A DNA stretch of 39,833 nucleotides from an uncultured bacterium (GTDB lineage: Bacteria > Planctomycetota > J058): positions 1-39,833 of the forward strand of contig CALDQK010000409.1 in NCBI GenBank assembly GCA_937911525.1, in the 5' to 3' direction. Made by a program: the position numbers and the translations under genes. The notes under the pieces are model-generated. The model ran no database searches. It was not told the origin of the DNA and saw only the letters and a list, made by a program, of their open reading frames with translations. This document shows, in pieces, positions 29,993 to 37,322 of this stretch. Every line of letters begins with the position of its first letter. The first letter of the stretch is position 1.

Positions 29993-32900
29993 TCACCTCG
30001 GGGGGACGGTCAGGATCCAGCGATGCGTCTGGGTCAGCTCGGCGCGGTGCTCGTCGCGGACCCACGGAGTCGGGTCCCACACCTCGGCCGAGATCTCGTA
30101 GCGGCCGGGGTCCAGCTTGCGCGGGAGCACCTTTATGTAGTGGACGAAGCGGCCCTCGATCACCTGGAGCTTGCCCGAGACGTCCTGGGTCGCCGGGCCC
30201 GCGTCCTTGGGTGGCATGGGCCCGCGCTCGCGCGTCTCGTCCTCGTCCTGCCCCTCCCCGGCGCCCGTCTCGGGGCGCTTCCACTCGAGGCGCTTGCGCC
30301 GCCAGTGGACGAAGAGCGGGTGGTTGGTCGGCTTCATGACCAGGACCCGGAAGGTGATCGGCTCGCGCCCGGCGCTGAGCTCGGTCTCAGCGGGCCAGGT
30401 CTGGTCGATCGGCTTCACGATCCGATAGAGCCCGCGGACCATGACCTCCATGCACACCGCGCAGAAGGGCGAGCCCACGTCGCGCATGACGCACTGGCGC
30501 TGCGGTCGCCAGTAGCCCTTGGGCTGGCGGTTCGCGCCCTCGAAGGCGCCGATCGGCTTGCCCGTCCAGTTCTTCTCGCCGCTCGGGTCGAGCCAGGCCT
30601 GCCAGGGCGCGGCGCCCTCGGCCCCCTTGCGCGTCGGCGCCGCGACCACGTTGACCCGGACCGCCCGCGGCGCGCCCGTGTAGGGGGTGGGCGGCCCCGC
30701 GTTGGGCGTCGGCTCCTGGTCGTATTCGTCCGCCAGCCCGCCGAAGGCGTGCCCGATCTCGTGGGGCGTCGCCTCGAGCATCGTCTTGCACACCGCGACC
30801 GTGCCCCCGCCGCCCGTCGCCACGCTGGCGTGGTCGTTGCCGAGCACCACTGCCAGCCGGTCGTGCTCGCCGGGGAAGAGCCGGTCCAGCAGCCCGAACA
30901 CCCGCCCGCGGTCGCCGACGGTGTGGACCCCGCCGTTGACCTCGCTCCCGAGCACGGTCTCCTTGCGCTGGCCGTCCCGCGTCAGCCCCTCGTCCTTGGA
31001 CTCGAGGTTCAGCGCCCAGTAGTTGATGTACTGGTCGTATTCCTTGAAGAAGTCCTGCAGCTGGCAGAACTTCGCCGCGCTGTCGGCGTGGCGGTCGAAC
31101 TGGAGCTGCTTCTTGTCGTCGAACACGTAGCCGTCGCCGAGGAAGTAGATATCCAGCCGGTTCTTGGGCGGCCCGTTGCGCCCCAGCTCCTTGCTCAGCC
31201 GAAGGTCGCGCCGCCGCAAGAGCGGGCTCTCGAGCCGCGCCTTGGCCTCGTCGCCGACCCCCGGCACGTCGGCGTGGCGCTCGGCCAGCTTGGCCAGGGC
31301 CGCGCGGCCCGCCTGGTAGTGCCCCTGGTCCATGAAGGCCAGCACCTTGGCGAGCACCCGCCGCAGGCGCGCCGCGTCGTCCTCCTCGCGCGCCTGCTGA
31401 GCCAGGGCCCGCGCCGCCTCGCGCGCCTCGCGCCGCTCCTGGCGGATCTCGTCCCGGCGCGCAGGCGAGACCAGCTGGCCCTCGAACACGACGAAGCCGC
31501 CCTCGGGCACCGGCACGCCGGTCACGAGGCTGTAGAGCGACCAGGCCTCGCCCTGGCTGCGCTTTCGCCCCGCCCAGGGCAGGAGCAGGCTCACGCCGCG
31601 CTCGTCCAGGCCGGTGCGGAAGGCGTGGAAAGCCTTGGCCAGGGTCAGCTCGAGGTCGTCCGGCCGGACCTCGGCGAAGAGCTCCTGCAGCTGGCTGGGC
31701 GCGAAGCGCGTCCAGGGCCAGGTCAGCTCCCCCGCCGACTCGCCCGGCGCCGCCGCTGTCTTCAGCTGCGCCTCGCGCCCGGCGCTCCCGACCAGGCGCA
31801 CGACCAGGTTCCCCGGCAGGGTGCAGCTCGGCCGCCGCTCGCGCGGGAGCTGGGGGTCCTTCGCCGCCGCCAGGGTCGCCTGGAAGAGCGCCTGCAGCCC
31901 GCGCAGCCGGTGCCGCAGCCAATGGGCCCGCAGGCGCTGCTCCTCGTCGAGGGGCAGGCGCAAGAGCGCGTCCGCGTGCCGCCAGGCCAGCTCGTAGTCC
32001 TGGCGCAGGGCCGCGTTGACCAGGTCCTGCTCGAGGGTGAAGGCCTCGCCGCTGCGCTGCGCCAGGACCGGCCCGCGGCGGGCGGCGGCCTGGGCCGCCT
32101 CCTCCTCCAGGCCGGCCACCAGCTGATCCAGCTCGCCGTCGACCCCCAGGCCGCGCAGGCGCGGGCTCGCCTCGAGCACCGCCACGATCGCCTGGACCGG
32201 CGAGAGCCGCGCCGCGACCTCGCGGGCGTGCGCGCTCAGCTCGGCGAAGGCCTCCTTGGCGACCTCGGCCAGCTTGGCCTGCTCCAGGGTCGCCCGGCGC
32301 GCCTGCGGGCTGCCCGGCAACAGGGCGCCGACCAGCTCGAGCACGGCGCTGGCGCGGGCCGGCTCCTTGGCCGCGACCAGGCGCTCGGCCTCCTTGAGCA
32401 TCGCGTCCACCACGGCGCTCAGGGCGCGGGGGGCCTCGCTCCGGGCCGGCGCCGCGCGCAGCCGCTCCGCGAAGAAGCGCGCGTCGCCGGCGCGCGGGTC
32501 GTCGGGGTAGGCGGCGGCGAAGGCCTCCAGCGCAGCCCCCAGGCCCGTCGGGGCGCTCTCGCGCACCGCCTGCCAGGCCCCGTCCGCCGCGCGCGTCGCG
32601 GCCGGCGGGGCGGGGGCCTCGCTGGTCGAGGGGCGCGCCGGCTGCTCGCGCCCCGCCACGGGCGAAGGCTCGGCGCTGGGGGCGCGCCGCGAGATCACCC
32701 AGGCGACCGTGCCCAGGGCGACGAGCCCGCAGAGAGCGAACACCGCGCGCCGGAAGAGCTGCTCTTGCCGCTTCCGCGCCAGGAAGGCCTCGGTCGCGGC
32801 CCGCGGATCGCGCCGCTCGGGCTCGGCGCTCGCCTCCTCGGCGCTCTCCTCCGCCGAGGAGGAGGCAGCCGCGGGGGCCGGAGGCTCAGGCTTGGCCCGC

Positions 32901-33226
32901 TCTCGCTTGCGCGGGGCCTCGGCCGCGGGCGGCTGAGCCGCCTGGAACACGAGCACCACCTCGCCCACGCTGACCTCGTCGCCAGGGCTCAACTCGGCCA
33001 GCCCCTCGACCCGCGCCCCGTTGAGCTGGGTCCCGGCCTTGGTCGAGGAGTGGTTCTCCAGGCGCACCTGGTCGCCCTCGACGCTGAGCGTGCAGTGGTG
33101 CCGCGAAACGCCGGGGCCCCCCAGGACGAGGTCGCAGTCAGCCGTGCGACCGATCCGCAGGGTGAGGCCAGGCTCGAGCGGGACGCGCCGCGTCTCGCCC
33201 ACGCCCTCGTAGAGCTCGAGGAACAT
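29993..33226 (-). CDS. FHA domain - membrane helix - M64-family metallopeptidase fusion
   Basis: The ATG at 33226 gives 1077 residues; the open frame extends upstream but reads poorly. FHA lies at about 23-95 (LTLRIGRTADCDLVLGGPGV, then SRHH). A charged linker and one membrane helix at 161-179 follow, so the FHA domain is cytoplasmic and the rest outside. Residues 200-650 are long, mostly helical. The peptidase domain (about 660-1000) begins LDIYFLGDGYVFDD and holds HEIGHAFGGLADEY with His822, Glu823 and His826, the zincin HExxH in the M64 form. FCAVCMEVMVRGLY then precedes a beta-rich C-terminal region. An FHA sensor joined to a surface M64 peptidase is not an arrangement I know. It leads the operon. 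Confidence 0.9.
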   Translation of the reverse strand: MFLELYEGVGETRRVPLEPGLTLRIGRTADCDLVLGGPGVSRHHCTLSVEGDQVRLENHSSTKAGTQLNGARVEGLAELSPGDEVSVGEVVLVFQAAQPPAAEAPRKRERAKPEPPAPAAASSSAEESAEEASAEPERRDPRAATEAFLARKRQEQLFRRAVFALCGLVALGTVAWVISRRAPSAEPSPVAGREQPARPSTSEAPAPPAATRAADGAWQAVRESAPTGLGAALEAFAAAYPDDPRAGDARFFAERLRAAPARSEAPRALSAVVDAMLKEAERLVAAKEPARASAVLELVGALLPGSPQARRATLEQAKLAEVAKEAFAELSAHAREVAARLSPVQAIVAVLEASPRLRGLGVDGELDQLVAGLEEEAAQAAARRGPVLAQRSGEAFTLEQDLVNAALRQDYELAWRHADALLRLPLDEEQRLRAHWLRHRLRGLQALFQATLAAAKDPQLPRERRPSCTLPGNLVVRLVGSAGREAQLKTAAAPGESAGELTWPWTRFAPSQLQELFAEVRPDDLELTLAKAFHAFRTGLDERGVSLLLPWAGRKRSQGEAWSLYSLVTGVPVPEGGFVVFEGQLVSPARRDEIRQERREAREAARALAQQAREEDDAARLRRVLAKVLAFMDQGHYQAGRAALAKLAERHADVPGVGDEAKARLESPLLRRRDLRLSKELGRNGPPKNRLDIYFLGDGYVFDDKKQLQFDRHADSAAKFCQLQDFFKEYDQYINYWALNLESKDEGLTRDGQRKETVLGSEVNGGVHTVGDRGRVFGLLDRLFPGEHDRLAVVLGNDHASVATGGGGTVAVCKTMLEATPHEIGHAFGGLADEYDQEPTPNAGPPTPYTGAPRAVRVNVVAAPTRKGAEGAAPWQAWLDPSGEKNWTGKPIGAFEGANRQPKGYWRPQRQCVMRDVGSPFCAVCMEVMVRGLYRIVKPIDQTWPAETELSAGREPITFRVLVMKPTNHPLFVHWRRKRLEWKRPETGAGEGQDEDETRERGPMPPKDAGPATQDVSGKLQVIEGRFVHYIKVLPRKLDPGRYEISAEVWDPTPWVRDEHRAELTQTHRWILTVPPR

Positions 33227-33312
33227 GCGCAGGATCGTCTCCGCTCCGCGGGCTCGCCGCAAGCCGCTCACAGCGCGGAAGCGTGCGCCGCTGACATCCA
33301 TCTCAGCCGAGG

Positions 33313-33341
33313 TTTCTGACGGCGGAGTTGGGGGCTACAAT
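33313..33341 (+). promoter_or_regulatory. Promoter of the DEAD-box helicase gene
   Basis: TACAAT (33336-33341) is a good -10. TTTCTG (33313-33318), 17 bases upstream, is a partial -35. Transcription would start near 33348, giving a ~24-base leader before the TTG at 33372. It overlaps the open frame upstream, so an earlier start is unlikely. Confidence 0.55.
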
Positions 33342-33371
33342 GCGCGCCCTCTTCAACCGGATAGAGATCCC

Positions 33372-35030
33372 TTGGGCATCGAGTTCTCGAACCTCTACGA
33401 CGGCGACGACGACCAGAGCGAGGAGCGCCCCGCTCGGACCGCGCGCCCACGCAACGACGGCAAGCGACGTCGGCGCAGCATCTATGAAGCCGCCCTGGGC
33501 GGCCTCCACCGCGACGACCTCGACGAGGAAGAGGTCGACGAGCGCCCGCGCCGCAAGCGGAAGCGCAGCCGGAAGCGCAGCGAGCGGCGCAAGGAGGGCA
33601 AAGCCGTCGAGCGCAAGCGCGAGTCAGCGCGCTTGGCCGAGGCCCGCGCCAGCGCCGAGGAGATCCCCGAGGACGGGGACTTCGGCGGCGAGTTCCAGAA
33701 GTTCGACCTCTCGCCCCAGCTGCTCAAGGCGATCCACGACATGGGCTGGTCGACCCCCTCGCCGATCCAGGACCTCGTGATCCCGATCGTGCTCTCGGGC
33801 AACGACGTGGTCGGGCAGGCCCGGACCGGCACGGGCAAGACCGGCGCCTTCTCGATCCCGCTGATCGAGCTGCTGCGCGACCGCGAGCTCGAGCCCGGCC
33901 GCCTCCCGGCTGCCGTGATCCTCAGCCCGACCCGCGAGCTCGCGCTCCAGATCTACCGCCAGATCGAGCAGCTCAGCGCCTACTCCGGCCTGCGCTGCGT
34001 GCCCGTCTACGGCGGCGCGCCCATGGAGCCGCAGCTCCGCGCCATGCGCAACGGCGCTGACGTGGTCGTCGGCACGCCGGGGCGCGTCATGGACCACATT
34101 CGCCGGCGCACGCTCCGCCTCGACGAGGTCCGCTTCTTCATCCTCGACGAGGCCGACCGCATGTTCGACCTCGGCTTCCGGGACGACATCTACTGGGTCT
34201 CGCGGCGCCTCCCCGAAGACGGCCGCCAGACGCTGCTCCTCTCGGCGACCATGCCCGACGAGGTCCTGCGCCTGAGCAAGCAGGTCACCGACGATCCGGA
34301 GCTGATCTACACCTCGCAGAAGGGCGAGGAGCGGATGACCGTCAAGACGGTCGAGCAGTTCGTCATCTCGGTCGACCCCGAGCGCAAGATGGGCCTGCTC
34401 ACGCACCTCCTCAAGGACGAGGACCCCGAGAAGGGGATCGTGTTCACGCGCACCAAGCGCGGCGCGGACAAGGTCACCGAGCGCCTGCGCAAGGCTGGCC
34501 TCGACGCGGGCCCGATCCACAGCGACCTCAATCAGCGCAAGCGCGAGCAGATCCTGCGCAAGTTCCGCGAGGGCAACCTCGACCTCCTGATCGCGACGGA
34601 CGTCGCGGCTCGCGGCCTCGACATTCAAGGCGTGACGCACGTCGTGAACTTCGACGTGCCCGAGAACGCCGAGGACTACGTGCACCGCGTGGGGCGGACG
34701 GCGCGCATGGGCCAGACCGGCCGCGCCTTCACCTTCATTACGCCCAACGACGGCAGCTTCCTCACCGAGATCGAGAAGCTGATCAACCTCCAGGTGCCGA
34801 CCTACGAGGTCGAGGGCTACCGCACCCAGGCCAACGAGGAGGAGCGCGCGCGCCGACGCGAGCGCGAGGGCGGGCGCACCAGCCAGCACCCCATGGCCAA
34901 GCAGCTCTCGCCGGCGCTGCTCGACATCCTCAACCGCAGCGCCCGCGGACGCGGGGGCAAGGGCGGCGGACGCGGCCCGGGCAAGGGCGGCGGCCGCAAG
35001 GGCCGCGGCCGGGGCGGCCGGGGCCGCTGA
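33372..35030 (+). CDS. DEAD-box RNA helicase
   Basis: The TTG at 33372 is chosen because the promoter at 33313-33341 lies inside any longer frame. The 552-residue product has an N-terminal ~110-residue acidic/basic extension (DDLDEEEVDERPRRKRKRSR). The helicase core follows: Q motif FDLSPQLLKAIHDMGWSTPSPIQ, ARTGTGKT, PTRELA, TPGR, DEAD, SAT, then VFTRTKRGAD, ARGLDI and HRVGRTARMG. The tail is Gly/Arg/Lys-rich (RGRGGKGGGRGPGKGGGRKG), an RNA-binding RGG-like end. It should remodel RNA in ribosome assembly or mRNA turnover. It is divergent from the M64 gene. Confidence 0.93.
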   Translation: MGIEFSNLYDGDDDQSEERPARTARPRNDGKRRRRSIYEAALGGLHRDDLDEEEVDERPRRKRKRSRKRSERRKEGKAVERKRESARLAEARASAEEIPEDGDFGGEFQKFDLSPQLLKAIHDMGWSTPSPIQDLVIPIVLSGNDVVGQARTGTGKTGAFSIPLIELLRDRELEPGRLPAAVILSPTRELALQIYRQIEQLSAYSGLRCVPVYGGAPMEPQLRAMRNGADVVVGTPGRVMDHIRRRTLRLDEVRFFILDEADRMFDLGFRDDIYWVSRRLPEDGRQTLLLSATMPDEVLRLSKQVTDDPELIYTSQKGEERMTVKTVEQFVISVDPERKMGLLTHLLKDEDPEKGIVFTRTKRGADKVTERLRKAGLDAGPIHSDLNQRKREQILRKFREGNLDLLIATDVAARGLDIQGVTHVVNFDVPENAEDYVHRVGRTARMGQTGRAFTFITPNDGSFLTEIEKLINLQVPTYEVEGYRTQANEEERARRREREGGRTSQHPMAKQLSPALLDILNRSARGRGGKGGGRGPGKGGGRKGRGRGGRGR

Positions 35031-35034
35031 GCGA

Positions 35035-35835
35035 GTGGGGGCGCTGAGCGACCCGGCGGGCTGCGCCGATTCGGTCACGATCGCGATCCCCAACTGGAAC
35101 ACGGGATCGCTGCTGCGCCTGTGCCTGGCGAGCCTGGTGCGCTTCACCAAGCACCCCCACCGGATCCTGGTCGTCGACAACGACTCCGACGACGCCTCGC
35201 GCGTCACCGTCGACGGAGCGGCCGAGCGGGGCCTGATCGACCTGATCCAGCGGGAGGGCGCGGTCCACGACGGGGCCCCGGAGCACGGCGCCTCGCTGGA
35301 CGCGGCCCTCGCCGCCTGCGAGACGCCCTACCTGCTGACCCTCGACAGCGACGCCTGGGTGCGCCGCGAGGGCTGGCTGGCCGACTTCGTGGCGGCCCTC
35401 GGCGACGAGGCCAGCCACGCCGGCGCGCTCAAGTTCCCTGGCGGGCGCGCCAAGCGCTTCGTGCAGTGGGTGCGCCGGGAGCCCCCTCGCCCCGAGGCCA
35501 GCTACGTCCGTCCCTGCCACGCGATCTACCGAGTGGAGCTGCTGCGCCGCTACGGGCTGAGCTTCGCCCCGCGGCTCGGCTCCGACGAGCAGTGGCGCAC
35601 CACGGGCCAGACGATCCACGAGGAGCTGGTCGCCAAGGGGCACCAAGCTGCTCTGATCCCCCACGCCGAGATCGAGCGCCTGGTCGGCCACCTGCGCCAC
35701 GCCACCTTCGTGATCAACTTCGACGCCTTCCCGACCCTCAAGGCGCGCGCGCGCCGCAAGGGGGAGCGCCAGATCAAGGACCTCCTCGAGAGCCGCGAAG
35801 CGCGCGGGATCCTGGCCGAGACCCCGGTCCCCTGA
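35035..35835 (+). CDS. Family 2 glycosyltransferase, soluble
   Basis: The 266-residue product opens with VTIAIPNWNTGSLLRLCLASL, then ILVVDNDSDDAS and, after a stretch of helix, LLTLDSDAWVRREGW (the DxD-type site). The rest is a GT-A fold with no membrane segment. The GTG start lies five bases after the helicase stop, so the two are cotranscribed. The acceptor and donor are unknown; rhamnosyl- or galactosyl-type relatives share this outline. Confidence 0.85.
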   Translation: MGALSDPAGCADSVTIAIPNWNTGSLLRLCLASLVRFTKHPHRILVVDNDSDDASRVTVDGAAERGLIDLIQREGAVHDGAPEHGASLDAALAACETPYLLTLDSDAWVRREGWLADFVAALGDEASHAGALKFPGGRAKRFVQWVRREPPRPEASYVRPCHAIYRVELLRRYGLSFAPRLGSDEQWRTTGQTIHEELVAKGHQAALIPHAEIERLVGHLRHATFVINFDAFPTLKARARRKGERQIKDLLESREARGILAETPVP

Positions 35836-35896
35836 GCTGGCCGGAAAGCCTATTCCAGCCACCACTTAGCGCAATCTGCTGATAGACTCCTCGCCC

Positions 35897-35914
35897 CGCA
35901 GCCGAGGGGCTGCG
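35897..35914 (+). promoter_or_regulatory. Hairpin beside the efp ribosome site
   Basis: CGCAGCC (35897-35903) pairs with GGCTGCG (35908-35914), ending two bases before the perfect AGGAGG (35917-35922) of efp. It may tune translation or mark a short leader. A possible -10, TAGACT (35883-35888), lies upstream, without a clear -35. Confidence 0.35.
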
Positions 35915-35927
35915 CTAGGAGGTCCAA

Positions 35928-36500
35928 ATGGCTGGCATTCCCGTAGCTCAGGTGCGCAAGGGCCAGGTGGTCAAGATCGATGGGCAAGCCTTCAAGGTGC
36001 TCGATCACCACCTGAACACCCCTGGCAACAAGGGCGGAATCGTCACCTTCAAGCTCAAGAACGTGGAGACGGGCGCCAACATCTCCAAGCGCTACAACTC
36101 CAACAGCAACATCGAGACGCTCTGGGCCTCCAAGCGCACCTGCCAGTACCTCTACGAAGAGGGCAACGGCTGGGTGTTCATGGACAACGAGACCTTCGAG
36201 CAGTTCACCCTCGACAAGGACCTCGTCGGCGAGGTCATGCCCTATATCCCCTACAACGCCGAGGTCCAGGTCCTCTATGTGGAGGAGAAGCCGGTCGACA
36301 TCGAGCTCTCGGCCTCGGTCGTGCTCGAGGTCACCGAGGCCGAGCCCGCGATCCGCGGCGACACCGCGACCAACGTCACCAAGCGCGTCGTGTGCGAGAC
36401 GGGGCTCGAGGTCAAGGCGCCTCAGCACATCAACGTGGGCGACAAGATCCAGGTCGACACCCGCAGCGGCGACTTCCTCGGCCGCTACAAGGGCGACTAG
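35928..36500 (+). CDS. efp: Elongation factor P, Asn at the loop tip
   Basis: EF-P relieves ribosome stalling at polyproline. The 190-residue product has all three domains, the length of normal EF-P, and a perfect AGGAGG seven bases from the ATG. Domain I holds LNTPGNKGGIVTFKLKN. The residue at the tip of the peptidyl-transferase loop, Lys34 in E. coli, is Asn34 here, with Lys35 next. That rules out simple EpmA-type lysylation at position 34. The C-terminal domain ends VDTRSGDFLGRYKGD. It has its own leader after the glycosyltransferase gene. Confidence 0.95.
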   Translation: MAGIPVAQVRKGQVVKIDGQAFKVLDHHLNTPGNKGGIVTFKLKNVETGANISKRYNSNSNIETLWASKRTCQYLYEEGNGWVFMDNETFEQFTLDKDLVGEVMPYIPYNAEVQVLYVEEKPVDIELSASVVLEVTEAEPAIRGDTATNVTKRVVCETGLEVKAPQHINVGDKIQVDTRSGDFLGRYKGD

Positions 36501-36528
36501 GGACACCCCCTATTCCGCGCGCGGCGGA

Positions 36529-36534
36529 TATAAA
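36529..36534 (+). promoter_or_regulatory. Possible -10 box before the FHA-DUF4388 gene
   Basis: TATAAA stands out in GC-rich sequence 24 bases before the ATG at 36558. The -35 region is not recognisable. Confidence 0.3.
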
Positions 36535-36557
36535 GAAAGCCAAGACGTCGGGGGACG

Positions 36558-37322
36558 ATGAGTCAGGATGAGCGCCGCTGCGTGATTCACAGCCTGGAGT
36601 TCGGGGATTTCGATCTCCGACCTGGGCAGAGTCTGCGGATCGGCCGCCACCGCGACAACGACATCGTGCTCGAGGACGCCATGGTGTCGCGCTTCCACGC
36701 GCGGATCACCTGGGACCCTTCGATCGAGCGCCCGGTGATCTTCGACAACGGCAGCCAGAACGGCACGACCGTCGACGAGCAGCCCGTCGGCGCGGCCGAG
36801 CCCCTGCGCAACAAGGCCAAGATCGGCGTCGGGCCCTTCATCTTGCGCATCCAGCTCCTCGGCTGCGGCGAGACCCCCGCGATCCTGCGCGAGACCGACG
36901 ACTTCGTGACCCTCTTCTCGGACGACATGCCGGACCTCTCCGGCCTGCTCGGACCTGGGATCCTCAGCTCGCGCGAGCTCTTCGAGCGCCTCGAGAGCGA
37001 GCGGCGCACGGGCACCCTCGAGTTCACCTTCGACCCCAACAAGTCCAAGGGCGACAAGGGCCGCGGCAAGGTCGTCTACTGCCTGGGCCGGATCATGACC
37101 GCCGACGTCCCCGGCTACGGCAGCTCGCTGCGCGCGCTCGAGCACCTGCTCAACCTCCGGCGCGCGGAGTACCGCTTCACCCGAGAGCTCGAGCCCCAGG
37201 AGGACTCGCTCAACATGTGGTTCTCCGACTTCCTGCGCGCGCGCGAGCGCACCGACGAGGAGACCACCCAGCGCTTCAAGCCGACCAAGCGCATCCCCCG
37301 CCCCGACCCTGGGGCGCGGTAG
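36558..37322 (+). CDS. FHA domain protein with DUF4388-like C-terminus
   Basis: The product has 254 residues. The FHA domain (about 10-105) is well formed: LRIGRHRDNDIVLEDAMVSRFHARI, then NGSQNGTTVDEQPV. Residues about 130-230 resemble DUF4388 (PatA/GspE-N-like): SSRELFERLESERRTGTLEF, GRGKVVYCLGRIMTADV, ALEHLLNLRRAEYRFTREL. Such modules occur in gliding and signalling proteins and may bind other regulators. The tail is basic. It is soluble, so it could receive signals from any of the window's kinases. Its stop abuts the tatC stop (TAGCTA, convergent). Confidence 0.88.
   Translation: MSQDERRCVIHSLEFGDFDLRPGQSLRIGRHRDNDIVLEDAMVSRFHARITWDPSIERPVIFDNGSQNGTTVDEQPVGAAEPLRNKAKIGVGPFILRIQLLGCGETPAILRETDDFVTLFSDDMPDLSGLLGPGILSSRELFERLESERRTGTLEFTFDPNKSKGDKGRGKVVYCLGRIMTADVPGYGSSLRALEHLLNLRRAEYRFTRELEPQEDSLNMWFSDFLRARERTDEETTQRFKPTKRIPRPDPGAR

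Noticed and set aside
30023-33319. 1098-codon plus-strand open frame opposite the M64 gene
   Set aside because: Leu/Arg/Gly-rich shadow with no motif; the minus frame has FHA, membrane helix and zincin motif.
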